Counted from the first letter of the stretch, positions 26,899-36,126 are shown. The stretch is 64,000 nucleotides of DNA from Fictibacillus nanhaiensis (GCF_019801215.1 NZ_JAHVJO010000001.1:930001-994000); one strand, 5' to 3'. Numbers and translations: made by a program. Notes: generated by a model from the letters alone, not told the origin.

Positions 26899-27789
26899 TT
26901 ATTTTTCTTGCAGCTGTCTAATTGCCTCTTCTGTAGCTTTAGCAATGAGTTTATCAACATACTCGGAGTTGGCATTTTCATGACTGGAGAGTACGGCGAG
27001 GATAATTGGGGCACCATCTGGCGGCCATAAGACAGCGATATCATTGCGAGTGCCGTTTGCGCCACCGGTTTTGTCTCCCACTATCCAGCCTTCAGGGACA
27101 CCTGCACGAATTAAAGCATCACCTGTTGTGTTACGTTTCAACCAGTCAAGTAACAGATTCCTCTTGTCCTCTGGAAGAACACTGTCTAGCGTGATTGCTT
27201 GTAAGCTTTCAGCTAGTGCTTTAGGGGTGCTTGTATCTCTCGTTTCTCCAGGCTTTACATCATTCAAGTCCGGTTCAATTCTTTCAGGCTCTGTAACATA
27301 ATCACCTATTTTTCGAAGGGATTCCTTGAATCCTTTTGGACCGTCGATGGCTTCAAGGATAAGATTTCCTGCAGTATTATCACTGTATCGGATAGAGGCA
27401 TCACTTAACTCCTTTAAGGTCATTCCCTTATCCACATGCTTTTCCGTAACTGGGTTATAGTTAACCAAATCCTCCTTCGTATAATGAATTCTTTCATTCA
27501 GATCATCAATTGATCTGTTCATTAGAAGTACTCCCACAGCCAGTACCTTGTGTGTAGATGCATAGGCGAAGCGCTCATCGGCACGATAAGATATCGTTCG
27601 CTTGCTACCCGTATCAAGTGCATATACACCAAGTCTTGCATCATATTCCTTCTCGAGCTCCTGGAAACTGATTTTTGTTTCTTGTTCCTTTTTTGGGTTT
27701 TTCTCGCTCTCGTAATTGGAACAGCCTACAAGAAGCAAAGCTCCTACTCCGAGCGTTACAGCTGCCTTCTTCATTTTAAAAAATATCAT
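26899..27789 (-). CDS. Class A beta-lactamase, lipoprotein form
   Basis: About 296 residues from ATG 27789, which has GGAGGATTCG before it. A lipobox (LLLVGC, Cys23) indicates membrane anchoring, as in several Bacillus penicillinases. The catalytic set is complete: Ser78-Thr-His-Lys81 (the STxK motif, reading STHK), Ser136-Asp-Asn138 (SDN), Glu172 (RIEPDLND, the general base) and Lys240-Thr-Gly (KTG). Close relatives hydrolyse penicillins and some cephalosporins; the spectrum cannot be read here. No BlaR/BlaI pair is adjacent, so regulation is unknown. Confidence 0.95.
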   Translation of the reverse strand: MIFFKMKKAAVTLGVGALLLVGCSNYESEKNPKKEQETKISFQELEKEYDARLGVYALDTGSKRTISYRADERFAYASTHKVLAVGVLLMNRSIDDLNERIHYTKEDLVNYNPVTEKHVDKGMTLKELSDASIRYSDNTAGNLILEAIDGPKGFKESLRKIGDYVTEPERIEPDLNDVKPGETRDTSTPKALAESLQAITLDSVLPEDKRNLLLDWLKRNTTGDALIRAGVPEGWIVGDKTGGANGTRNDIAVLWPPDGAPIILAVLSSHENANSEYVDKLIAKATEEAIRQLQEK

Positions 27790-27966
27790 CGAATCCTCCA
27801 TTCATTTTTTATTGATTGTAGGATTTTATTTTTTACTAGTTTATAATAATCTGAGTTGGAATTCGTCGTCCAATCTGCCTGTTTGCTTTGTATCCATTGA
27901 ACTGTTTTAGACAAGGTATAATATAGGTAATTCATACTTCCTCTATGTGAATTAAAAGAATCACAG

Positions 27967-28551
27967 CTAACTAATACTTTTGTTCTCACTATCTTGAATG
28001 TTTTTTAGTTTAAAATAATCCTCTTCTAGCATAGCTAAGCATATGTGGTCTCGCCATTCGTCACCAACTTTTACGTTTTTTCTGGCGAAACCTTCCCTAA
28101 CAAAACCAACCTTATCTAGTACCCTTAGAGATGCAATATTATCTGGGTTAACTTCTGCGGTTACTCTATGAAAATTCAACTCTTCAAAAGCTATTTTTAA
28201 AGCAATCTTCAAAGACTTAGTCATATATCCTAGTCCGTTGAATCTCTTTCCAATCATATAACCTAGGAAGGAGCTTTGTAGTGGTCCACGTACTACAGAG
28301 GTAAACTGAACTTCACCGATTAAAGTATGCGAAGAATTATCATCTAGATAAATAGCAAAATCGTACCTACTATCATCGGCACGCTTTGCAATTAAATTGT
28401 TTATACTCTCTACTTGTCCTTGTAAGGTAAAGAATTCTTCACTTCGTTTATATGGAGACCACTCTTGAAAATGAGCTTGGTTTTCTATATGCAAATTTAA
28501 TCGTTGTTCACAATCTTCAATAGAAAATGGACGAACAATAATGTTCTTCAA
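27967..28551 (-). CDS. RimJ/RimL-type GNAT N-acetyltransferase
   Basis: A 194-residue GNAT with IIVRPFSIEDCEQRLNLHIEN, HTLIGEVQFTSVVRGPLQSSFLGYMIGKRFNGLGYMTKSLKIALKIAFEELNFHRVTAEVNPDNIASLRVLDKVGFVREGFAR, the order typical of ribosomal-protein-Ala acetyltransferase relatives. TTG start after GGGGGAATTACG. The 340 bp on its upstream side (28552-28893) are very AT-rich and hold nothing recognisable. Confidence 0.88.
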   Translation of the reverse strand: MKNIIVRPFSIEDCEQRLNLHIENQAHFQEWSPYKRSEEFFTLQGQVESINNLIAKRADDSRYDFAIYLDDNSSHTLIGEVQFTSVVRGPLQSSFLGYMIGKRFNGLGYMTKSLKIALKIAFEELNFHRVTAEVNPDNIASLRVLDKVGFVREGFARKNVKVGDEWRDHICLAMLEEDYFKLKNIQDSENKSIS

Positions 28552-28893
28552 CGTAATTCCCCCATTTATTGATTTATGTATTCTACCTAATTTGATGAAC
28601 TATCCTATCTCATCTATACTTCTATTCACTAGATTAAATAAATATGATTTTATCTATTATTTACGAATTACAATACTAAAATAACCTCACTACTTATTCC
28701 TCTCTATTTAATAAAAATCCTTTTAAAAAGCATTTTAATCGTTATTATTCCAACAAAAATAAGCCAATTCATTTCAATGCGAATTAATTGACTATATGTA
28801 TAGCTTTCTTCAGGTTAATCTTTAAATGAGAAATCATGAAATATAAAGTTCAGCAATAAGGTAACATAATCTACGAATTCCCACCTCCAAAAC

Positions 28894-28922
28894 TTGCACA
28901 AATGCATGTGTATAGTTAAAAT
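28894..28922 (+). promoter_or_regulatory. Promoter of zagA/yciC
   Basis: -35 TTGCAC (28894-28899), -10 TAAAAT (28917-28922), spacer 17 bp, immediately upstream of the Zur operator. Confidence 0.6.
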
Positions 28923-28932
28923 GTATTTTATA

Positions 28933-28951
28933 AAACGTAATCATTACGTAT
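28933..28951. promoter_or_regulatory. Zur operator of zagA/yciC
   Basis: Near-perfect 9-1-9 palindrome AAACGTAAT-C-ATTACGTAT, matching the Bacillus Zur consensus core CGTAAT-n-ATTACG. It lies between the -10 and the start codon, a position for repression under zinc sufficiency. Confidence 0.85.
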
Positions 28952-28971
28952 TAGACTGGAGAGTGAATAAT

Positions 28972-30153
28972 ATGAAAATACCGGTTACTGTCTTAAGTGG
29001 ATACTTGGGATCTGGAAAAACAACATTATTGAATCATATTTTAGCGAATAAAGAGGATCGAAAAGTAGCTGTTATCGTTAACGATATGGGCGAAATTAAC
29101 ATTGATGCATCATTGATCAAAAAAGGAGGCTTTACACGAACCAATGAGAAGCTTGTTGAAATGCAGAACGGTTGTATTTGCTGTACTCTTCGAGAAGATC
29201 TTATTAAAGAAGTTGAAAAACTCGCTCATTCCGGTGATATTGATTACATCGTGATTGAGTCAACAGGGATTAGTGAGCCCGTACCTGTTGCACAGACCTT
29301 TACATATGTGGACGAGGAACTGGGTATAGATTTATCTGCATTTTCTACCCTTGATACAATGGTGACTGTTGTTGATGCGAATCGATTCTGGCACGATTTT
29401 GCATCGGGAGAAAGCTTACTTGACCGCAAAGAAGCAACAGATGAGACAGACACAAGAGAGGTAGTCGATTTACTCATCGATCAAATCGAGTTTGCAAACG
29501 TTATCGTATTAAACAAAACTGACTTAGTAGAACAGCATGATGTTCACGAATTAAGAGACGTTCTCATAAAACTCAATCCTGAAGCACGTATCGTTGAAGC
29601 AAGTTATGGACGTATTCCCCTTGAGGAAATCATGTATACGAAGCTGTTTGATTTTGAAAAATCAAGCCAGAGCGCAGGATGGATAAAAGAGTTAAATAAC
29701 GAGCATATTCCTGAAACAGAAGAGTATGGCATCTCTTCTTTCGTTTATAGAAAGAGACGTCCTTTTCATCCGGAACGTCTGATGACATGGCTAGAGAACT
29801 GGCCAGTAGATGTTGTTCGGGCAAAAGGTTTCTTTTGGCTCGCTTCACGTAACGATACAACAGGGCTTATCTCACAAGCCGGATCCTCTATCATCATTCA
29901 GGCCGCTGGTGAATGGGTTGCTGCCTATCCTGAAGAAGAGTTGCAGCGAACATTAAAAGTAGAACCCGAATTACTAGATAAATGGGATGACATTCACGGT
30001 GACCGAATGACGGAAATTGTAATGATCGGTATTGATGTGAATCAAAATGAGATTGAAGAGAACTTGGATTCTTGTCTTTTGACAGACACTGAAATGAAGG
30101 GGGATTGGTCTTTACTGTCAGATCCGATTCCTTCATTCGAAACAGTAGTTTGA
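28972..30153 (+). CDS. zagA: COG0523 GTPase, zinc metallochaperone ZagA (YciC)
   Basis: GTP-dependent metallochaperone induced under zinc starvation. About 393 residues from ATG 28972 (GGAGAG ribosome site): Walker [10 protein letters not shown], the metal-binding motif [11 protein letters not shown] (CxCC), [17 protein letters not shown], and NKTDL for guanine recognition. A CobW C-terminal domain follows ([28 protein letters not shown]). The Zur operator just upstream supports the ZagA/YciC assignment over other COG0523 members. Longer upstream starts lie inside the promoter. Confidence 0.92.
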   Translation: MKIPVTVLSGYLGSGKTTLLNHILANKEDRKVAVIVNDMGEINIDASLIKKGGFTRTNEKLVEMQNGCICCTLREDLIKEVEKLAHSGDIDYIVIESTGISEPVPVAQTFTYVDEELGIDLSAFSTLDTMVTVVDANRFWHDFASGESLLDRKEATDETDTREVVDLLIDQIEFANVIVLNKTDLVEQHDVHELRDVLIKLNPEARIVEASYGRIPLEEIMYTKLFDFEKSSQSAGWIKELNNEHIPETEEYGISSFVYRKRRPFHPERLMTWLENWPVDVVRAKGFFWLASRNDTTGLISQAGSSIIIQAAGEWVAAYPEEELQRTLKVEPELLDKWDDIHGDRMTEIVMIGIDVNQNEIEENLDSCLLTDTEMKGDWSLLSDPIPSFETVV

Positions 30154-30163
30154 ACTTAATAAA

Positions 30164-30197
30164 GCAAAAAAGAACAGAGCTTTTCTGTTCTTTTTTC
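30164..30197. terminator. Bidirectional terminator between zagA and the FAD gene
   Basis: Stem AAAAAGAACAGA/TCTGTTCTTTTT with T-runs on both strands, serving the two convergent genes. Confidence 0.8.
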
Positions 30198-30222
30198 TTT
30201 GTATCCTATATTCTTTATACAG

Positions 30223-31386
30223 TTACATCGCTTGGAGAATTCGTGCCGCTGCTCTCCTCGCCCCTGCTATATTTCTTGCCACCGGTCCAATTTCAAGCTC
30301 AGCAAGTGGCCCCATTACGAAGAGTTCCTCTCCCCATTCTAATGTAGCTGGGCTCACGATTGGATATCCGCATTCTGCACAATGAAGTCTTTCCTGATTG
30401 ATCGTATTCTTTAACCATTCAATTCCAGGAGGCGCAGAATGAAAACCTGTTGCTAGTATGATAGTTCCTGTATTTTGTGTTAAGCCCGACTGACAGTGCA
30501 GCGTGTTTGTATCTACCGAGAAGGATGTTACTTCATCTTTCACTAATTTAATCCTACCTTCCCTTTCAGCTTTCTTCAGACGAAGATAAAGTTCTTTAGT
30601 TATAGAACCTTTATGCCTCGCATCAAAAATCATTTTCCTTCGGCTTTGATAGTCTTTGTTTTTCTGAAAGTTATCCATATACATGGGTCCTTGCCATCCA
30701 GGGTCAGAATCAAAGGAATGGACTTGTAATTCTCTTCGGTAGATCATAGTAACTTCTCCAGGAAACAAATTCATTAACTTTAATGTCAAATGAGCAGCTG
30801 TTATCCCTCCTCCAACCACAGTTACTGGGGGGATCAGTTCATCAAAATCGGGGAAATCCTTCTGAAAAACGTGATGTACTTTAGCTTTCTTAACCTTTGC
30901 TTTATGAGCCCATTCCGGCCAAAAAGGATGTTCACTTAACCCTATCGCCAGAACAACTTTTTCACTATTATAAGAATCACCTTTATCTGTATGAACAATC
31001 CAGCCATCACCATTTCTTTCCAATCCGTTCACAGAACTTTGCTGCCAACAGTCCATTAGCTCCACTTCATCAATTAACGACTGACAGTGGTGGTTAAACA
31101 TTTCTAAGGATGGCCGGTCATAATAACCATAGAAATGACCTTTGTTATAGTCTTCTTTCTTTAAAAATTTTTCTAAACTAAACGGATTCACATCTAGATG
31201 GTGTACAGATGGTGAACGTAAAAAAGGCATTGCTATTGTTTCCGTACACCTTGTCCAATTTTGTAATGGTTTGTCATTTTTATCCATAATCATTAAATCT
31301 TTTTTCTTTATCTTTTTCATTTTTAATAGATGTACCGCTAATGTGCAGCCTTGAATTCCACCACCGATAATGATTAATTTTCCCAT
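30223..31386 (-). CDS. Zur-controlled FAD/NAD(P)-binding oxidoreductase
   Basis: A 387-residue flavoprotein-like enzyme. The N-terminal Rossmann motif is LIIIGGGIQGCTLAVHLL, the second dinucleotide motif is PVTVVGGGITAAHLTLKLM, and ATG-type flavin motif IILATGFHSAPPG follows. The layout recalls the N-hydroxylating monooxygenase/YdhS-like COG4529 group, but no definite activity can be assigned. A Zur palindrome lies 36 bp upstream of the start, so it should be produced in zinc limitation. AAGGAG precedes the ATG. Confidence 0.8.
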   Translation of the reverse strand: MGKLIIIGGGIQGCTLAVHLLKMKKIKKKDLMIMDKNDKPLQNWTRCTETIAMPFLRSPSVHHLDVNPFSLEKFLKKEDYNKGHFYGYYDRPSLEMFNHHCQSLIDEVELMDCWQQSSVNGLERNGDGWIVHTDKGDSYNSEKVVLAIGLSEHPFWPEWAHKAKVKKAKVHHVFQKDFPDFDELIPPVTVVGGGITAAHLTLKLMNLFPGEVTMIYRRELQVHSFDSDPGWQGPMYMDNFQKNKDYQSRRKMIFDARHKGSITKELYLRLKKAEREGRIKLVKDEVTSFSVDTNTLHCQSGLTQNTGTIILATGFHSAPPGIEWLKNTINQERLHCAECGYPIVSPATLEWGEELFVMGPLAELEIGPVARNIAGARRAAARILQAM

Positions 31387-31421
31387 TCTTAAAACTCCTT
31401 ATTGCAAATGATACTATAATT

Positions 31422-31443
31422 AAATCGTAACGATTACGATTTG
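31422..31443. promoter_or_regulatory. Zur operator of the FAD gene
   Basis: AAATCGTAAC-GATTACGATTT, a long near-palindrome matching the Zur consensus, in the leader of the FAD oxidoreductase. The flanking TTTACAAATCGTAA string recurs at ycgR. Confidence 0.85.
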
Positions 31444-31546
31444 TAAAGTTAATAATAGAGTTTTTGTTCAATTGGATTAATACGAAAAATAATGTATTAA
31501 GAGCAGCAGTACCCGTTAATAGATACCCTAAACATTTTTTCTTACT

Positions 31547-32494
31547 CTAATTGGCTCCTAAACTCTCCGCACTAGGATACACATATGGATCTTTTAAAGG
31601 TTCAATTTTTTTCAAAGATTCCACTTTTACAAGAGGCAGCCGAATATTAGTGTATTCTGTTTCATCAATTATACCTGTCACCGTATACCATGTGTCCGTT
31701 TCAAGCTTTGAAACCTGATCTCCTTCAATAATTGTTCCGTAAACAACCGCATCTGCACTGCAGCAATTCATGGAAAAGCGGGCAATAACGACCTGGTTCT
31801 CCTCCATCCCATCTTCTCGATAAACAAATCCTGTCGTTTCTATTTCTTTGCCTTTAAACTGATCTAGATAAATATCGAGTACGCTCATTGTGTCTAAGTA
31901 GTGTTCTGATGTAACTTTTACTTTATCTTCTTTTAATAGCTTTTTACCGAGTTTCTCATAGTACTCTGTAACATCATATATTTCTACCGGATTTTCTTCT
32001 TTAACGTTCTCTTCCATTTTTTCAATGTATCCCTCAGGATCTTCCAGGTAGGCTTCAACATCGATTTCCTCTGTTGCAACTACTTTCCCGTCATCAGTTT
32101 TTTGAGCAGGTTTTGCATATAACCCATTACCATACCGGATCCCACGCTTTTCAGCTACAGAACTGTCCATTGCTTTTTCGGGCATCATAAACCCTGTCAA
32201 CAGGGGTATAACGAAAAGCATATAGATTAAAAAGTGTTTAAGCGGTGAACCCTTTGGCGCATGTTCCACTCCACATCCACAATTGTCATCATGTTGATGC
32301 TGGGATCTTCTAAAAAACTGCATAACTCCTAATATTCCAAAAATCACAATTGCGAAATACACAAAAATATGCATTTTGGGAGCTACATAAAAGCTTAGCT
32401 TTCCGGATGTAATCAGTCCGATTAGCAACAGCATAAACCCAATCATAATAATGCCTCTCAAATAAATGTGAAAATCTAGGTTCTCTTTTTTCAT
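31547..32494 (-). CDS. ycgQ: YcgQ-like TIGR03943 family protein
   Basis: A 315-residue protein with three N-terminal membrane segments (about 13-31, 41-60 and 87-104), a His/Cys cluster between helices two and three (RRSQHQHDDNCGCGVEHAP) that could bind metal, and a large outside domain ending PLVKVESLKKIEPLKDPYVYPS. It is the usual partner of the DUF318 permease YcgR. The 18-bp gap to ycgR and the shared upstream Zur box indicate one operon. In B. subtilis ycgO/ycgQ-type genes are part of the zinc-limitation response; the transported species is not established. Confidence 0.85.
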   Translation of the reverse strand: MKKENLDFHIYLRGIIMIGFMLLLIGLITSGKLSFYVAPKMHIFVYFAIVIFGILGVMQFFRRSQHQHDDNCGCGVEHAPKGSPLKHFLIYMLFVIPLLTGFMMPEKAMDSSVAEKRGIRYGNGLYAKPAQKTDDGKVVATEEIDVEAYLEDPEGYIEKMEENVKEENPVEIYDVTEYYEKLGKKLLKEDKVKVTSEHYLDTMSVLDIYLDQFKGKEIETTGFVYREDGMEENQVVIARFSMNCCSADAVVYGTIIEGDQVSKLETDTWYTVTGIIDETEYTNIRLPLVKVESLKKIEPLKDPYVYPSAESLGAN

Positions 32495-32512
32495 ATCCAG
32501 CTTCTCTCCTGT

Positions 32513-33520
32513 CTAAAAGTACTGAAACACCATTGTAGCTGCGAACACCATAACCGTTATTAAGCCCATTAAAACAAAAACGAAGCGTGTTTTAAAATAC
32601 GCAAACATCATAAACATGTTTTTCACATCTAGCATCGGTCCGTACACTAAGAATGCAATGATTGAGCCTACAGTAAACGCACTTCCGAATGAAGCGGCAA
32701 TAAATGCGTCGGCCTCTGAACAGATCGACAAGAGAAAAGCGAGCCCCATCATTAGTCCAGTTGACATCCATTCATTGCTTCCAAGAGCGAGCAAATCTTT
32801 TCGGTCTAAGAGCACCTGGAACATACTCGCCAAAAAAGCACCCATTATGAGAAACTTACCCGTATCAAAAAATTCGTCTGTTGCATGGTATACCGTTTGT
32901 TTCCATCGGCTCACCGGCATTCCTTGTATATGATCATGTGCACCGTGCTGAATTTCGGATTTTAGTTGATTTTGATTACGAAACAGCATATAGATAATAA
33001 TTCCTATCACAACAGCCACTGCCAGAGCAAGTCCAACTCGACCGTACACAACAGTTAAATTGGTCCGAAATGCATAAAACGTTGATAAAATAACTACTGG
33101 GTTTACAATCGGAACCGTTAATAGAAATACAACACCTAAGTGTAGCGGCATCCCCTTTTTAATTAAACGTCTTACAACCGGTATAATCGCACATTCGCAA
33201 ACCGGAAAAATGATTCCTAAAAACATTACAGCCCCAATGCCTGCATAAGGATTTTTCGGTATTAATTTCCGGATATGATTCTCTGTTATAAAAGTTTGAA
33301 TAAGTGCAGAAACGAATACACCTAACAAAATAAAAGGAACTGCCTCTATTAGAATACTTAAAAATACTGTATTCACATGCATGATAGAATTCGGAAGGTT
33401 TTCAAATACGGAGTCGTTCTTGATTTCTTCCATAAACAGAAAAGCAATAATAAAAATCGATAACAATAAAAGTCCGATCATCTCTTTTCTTACACTATCT
33501 CTCGTAACTAAATTACTCAT
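32513..33520 (-). CDS. ycgR: YcgR-like permease (DUF318/UPF0718)
   Basis: A 335-residue permease with about eight membrane helices. Conserved stretches typical of DUF318 are FPVCECAIIPVVRRLIKKGMPLHLGVVFLLTVPIVNPVVILSTFYAF and SICSEADAFIAASF, with the CxC and E-D pairs that mark the family. It is first in the ycgR-ycgQ operon. GGGGAGCC precedes the ATG. The Zur palindrome about 97 bp upstream makes zinc control likely. Confidence 0.9.
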   Translation of the reverse strand: MSNLVTRDSVRKEMIGLLLLSIFIIAFLFMEEIKNDSVFENLPNSIMHVNTVFLSILIEAVPFILLGVFVSALIQTFITENHIRKLIPKNPYAGIGAVMFLGIIFPVCECAIIPVVRRLIKKGMPLHLGVVFLLTVPIVNPVVILSTFYAFRTNLTVVYGRVGLALAVAVVIGIIIYMLFRNQNQLKSEIQHGAHDHIQGMPVSRWKQTVYHATDEFFDTGKFLIMGAFLASMFQVLLDRKDLLALGSNEWMSTGLMMGLAFLLSICSEADAFIAASFGSAFTVGSIIAFLVYGPMLDVKNMFMMFAYFKTRFVFVLMGLITVMVFAATMVFQYF

Positions 33521-33616
33521 GATTTCGGCTCCCCATTCTTTCCTATTTCATAATTTTATGTAGAAACTAGTATTTTTATGATTGGAATCTAGTAATCAAA
33601 ACTCATCTCTAACATT

Positions 33617-33637
33617 AAATCGAAATTATTACGATTT
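33617..33637. promoter_or_regulatory. Zur operator of ycgRQ
   Basis: AAATCGAAATTATTACGATTT: same palindrome as at the FAD gene with one mismatched base in the left arm. The remaining sequence from 33521 to 33856 holds only this and the MATE terminator. Confidence 0.8.
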
Positions 33638-33713
33638 GTAAAGTCTAAAATAAGCAGGCGTTATTAACTCGTCTACTACGTGAGATATTCCCACAATCTA
33701 CGCCGTTTGTTGA

Positions 33714-33749
33714 ATAATAAAAAAGATGTCTCTATGAACAAGACATCTT
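33714..33749 (-). terminator. Terminator after the MATE gene
   Basis: Stem AAGATGTC/GACATCTT followed by TTTTTTATT on the minus strand, about 108 bp past the MATE stop. Confidence 0.75.
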
Positions 33750-33856
33750 CTTATCTTTATATTGGTTCAGCATTTAATGATTTAATGCGATCGACTATCC
33801 ATTACTCTCCTAAAATCTCATCCTTTTATCTTCAGCACTTTTGTAAAGATTATAAT

Positions 33857-35179
33857 CTAATTTTGAATGGATATTGAGGAAAAGGTGGTTTTTTGCAACC
33901 TCGGTAAGCCTAGGATTAAAAACAATGATCGTGCCGTGCTGAATAATATAAAGGCTAACCACAATCCATGGTTACTAAGAATCGGAGCTGCAAGATAAAG
34001 CGACACTAAGAATATGATTAGGGCTATGATCATCGCGTTTCGTAATGGAGCAGCTTCTGTCGCTCCTACGAAGATGCCGTGAAGTACGACCCCGAAACTG
34101 GCTACAAGCGGATAACATAGAATCCAAGGCTGATAGATTGTTAAGGCTTCAATAACTCCCGGTATCGTAGTAAATACCAAATGAATCTGATCATGAAAGA
34201 GGTAGTAAATTCCTGATATAAATAATGAGGATAATAAAGCCCATTGAAAGCTCCGTCGGATCGTAATCCTAAAGAGTGTCTCATCTTTTGAGCCAATGGC
34301 TCTACCGGTCAAGATACTCGATGCATTCGCAAAACCGTCATACATATATGCCATGATGTAATGGATTTGAATCAGAATAGCATTCGCAGCAAGTATTTCT
34401 GTACCGTACGTTGCCCCCGTCGCTGTAAACACATTAAATACGATTAACAGGCACAATGTCCGGATAAATAGATCCCTGTTTACCTTCATCATTTTTTTAT
34501 AAGAAGATAGATCAATTGATTTTATTTGAAAAATCTTTTGTAGTTGCTTAGCTGGAATAGCTTTCCATACGATAAGAAAACCGATCAAAAAAGTGGAAAC
34601 CTCAGATATTAAAGTAGCCGCCGCAACCCCTGCAACACTCCATGAGAAGACTTTAACAAATAGAATATCTAGTACAATGTTCGTTAGATTCATGTACATT
34701 TGAAGAAACAAGGTTTTCTTAATCATAGCCAGTCCCATCAACCATCCTATGATCACATAATTCAGCAGCCCGAAAGGTACACCCCATATACGTATAACGA
34801 AATAATCTGATGCTAGAGATTGGACGTAAGGATCTGAGGTCAAAAGTGGTAAGAAATGATATTTTATTGGATATTGAAGTGCTATCAAACAAGCACTAAT
34901 ACTCAATGCTAGGAGCAACGGTCGACTAATAGAACGTAATATGTCTTCCTCATTTTTCATTCCTTGAGCTTGTGCAGCGAACCCAGATGTACTTACCCTC
35001 AAGAATCCAAACAGCCAATACATCGTGTTAAAGATAATCGTGCCCACTGCTACTCCAGCTATATAAGAGGAATCATCCAATTGCCCAACAACTGCTGTAT
35101 CTACTGCGCCAAGTAGAGGAGTCGTGATGGTTGTGAGAATCAGCGGAAGTGCTAATCTAAGATATTTCGAATGATTCAA
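33857..35179 (-). CDS. MATE family efflux transporter (DinF-like)
   Basis: A 440-residue membrane protein with about twelve helices in two MatE repeats. The N-terminal LALPLILTTITTPLLGAVDTAVVGQLDDSSYIAGVAVGTIIFN is the family signature. TTG start after AGGAGGATG. About 200 nt upstream lies a Zur-type palindrome with a promoter-like arrangement, so it may be zinc-regulated; the substrate is unknown. The intervening leader contains two hairpins (CATCTCTA/TAGAGATG and CACTT/AAGTG). Confidence 0.9.
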   Translation of the reverse strand: MNHSKYLRLALPLILTTITTPLLGAVDTAVVGQLDDSSYIAGVAVGTIIFNTMYWLFGFLRVSTSGFAAQAQGMKNEEDILRSISRPLLLALSISACLIALQYPIKYHFLPLLTSDPYVQSLASDYFVIRIWGVPFGLLNYVIIGWLMGLAMIKKTLFLQMYMNLTNIVLDILFVKVFSWSVAGVAAATLISEVSTFLIGFLIVWKAIPAKQLQKIFQIKSIDLSSYKKMMKVNRDLFIRTLCLLIVFNVFTATGATYGTEILAANAILIQIHYIMAYMYDGFANASSILTGRAIGSKDETLFRITIRRSFQWALLSSLFISGIYYLFHDQIHLVFTTIPGVIEALTIYQPWILCYPLVASFGVVLHGIFVGATEAAPLRNAMIIALIIFLVSLYLAAPILSNHGLWLAFILFSTARSLFLILGLPRLQKTTFSSISIQN

Positions 35180-35379
35180 TGAAGTTCATCCTCCTAAAAA
35201 CATAAAACGAGCACTTCTTACAAGTGTCAGTTCTCTCCTATTCAAAATTCTGTTCCATACTCATCTCTACCAGCATTTTTGTATAGAGATGATGAGACGT
35301 GGAAGAGAGTTCATTGAATAGAATTCCTTTGCTGCATATTAGGCTTTAAAGAATCGTGTTAACCTCTTAACTCTAAGTT

Positions 35380-35398
35380 AAACGTAACCATTACGATT
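35380..35398. promoter_or_regulatory. Zur-like operator upstream of the MATE gene
   Basis: AAACGTAAC-C-ATTACGATT, preceded on the minus strand by TTGTAA and followed by TAACTT at 17 bp spacing, giving a promoter that the box would cover. The 35180-35793 stretch otherwise holds the MATE leader, a hairpin at 35497-35532 and a doubtful small ORF. Confidence 0.7.
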
Positions 35399-35409
35399 TA
35401 CAAAAAGAA

Positions 35410-35646
35410 TCATATCACTCGAACGATAACCCCGTCAATCCTTGGTTCAATAAATTGGAAAAAGGCGGCAGAGGTTATAGTAGAGGCGTAAACAACAACA
35501 AAACCGACCAGATGTGTCTCCAGATCGGTTTTTAACTGTGTATTTATTAACAGCACTCGTATGTTGAAAAAAAATTTATATATCTTTACAAAAGTCGCAA
35601 CTTTCCTTACACCCATTCCCGAGTAGATAGGTGTAATTTTATTCAT
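35410..35646 (-). other. Doubtful small ORF between the MATE and His-rich genes
   Basis: A 78-codon frame (MNKITPIYSGMGVRKVATFVKIYK) with AGGGGAAT 9 nt before the ATG. It runs through the 35497-35532 hairpin, has no recognisable domain, and lies upstream of the Zur box. It is listed as a candidate only. Confidence 0.2.
35497..35532. terminator. Hairpin, possible bidirectional terminator
   Basis: Stem AAAACCGA/TCGGTTTT, with a T5 run on the plus side and TTTTGTTGTT on the minus side. It lies inside the open frame at 35410-35646, which makes that frame unlikely to be a gene. Confidence 0.5.
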
Positions 35647-35793
35647 TTCGTTAATTCCCCTGACCTTGTTTGAGTAATGACTTCAAAAAAAAACCATCGA
35701 ACTCAAAAATGAATAAGATGGCTAATTGCTTTACTGGATGATGTTTTTTACTCCGTAAGAAGATTCGTTAAACACCCATGAGTGTATATAGAA

Positions 35794-36126
35794 TTATTGA
35801 ATGATTTCAACTGGTCCATGATCATCACAATGACCGTCATGAACATGATGAAGCCTGCCATTCACAAGATAGTCCATGTGGTCTCCATGTGGAACCATCT
35901 CGTGTCCACAATCTTCACTATGATTGCAGCTGCAATCGATAGGCTTGCATTGATCAGGGTTCTTGTCATTAACAGGGATATTACACTCATCCCAATGTCC
36001 TTCATGCTCGCGGTGAAGATGTCCATCATGAACGAAATCGATATGATCATCATGCCTAATCTTTGTATGGCCACATGCCATGCTGTGTTGATGTTTATGC
36101 TCTCCATTGTGGATATGATGTTCCAT
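35794..36126 (-). CDS. His-rich metal-binding protein
   Basis: A 110-residue protein with 23 His and 7 Cys. Units of the form H-x2-H-x-D-x5-GxLHxxHxGHxD are repeated: CGHTKIRHDDHIDFVHDGHLHREHEGHWDE and CGHEMVPHGDHMDYLVNGRLHHVHDGHCDD. Proteins of this kind are found beside COG0523 GTPases and are thought to hold zinc. AGGAAAG precedes ATG 36126. No Zur box was found directly upstream, but it ends the zinc-island gene run. The plus-strand frame opposite it is an artefact of the His codons. Confidence 0.8.
   Translation of the reverse strand: MEHHIHNGEHKHQHSMACGHTKIRHDDHIDFVHDGHLHREHEGHWDECNIPVNDKNPDQCKPIDCSCNHSEDCGHEMVPHGDHMDYLVNGRLHHVHDGHCDDHGPVEIIQ

Noticed and set aside
33680-33877. 65-codon plus-strand frame near the MATE gene end
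   Set aside because: It overlaps the MATE terminator hairpin and has no ribosome site.
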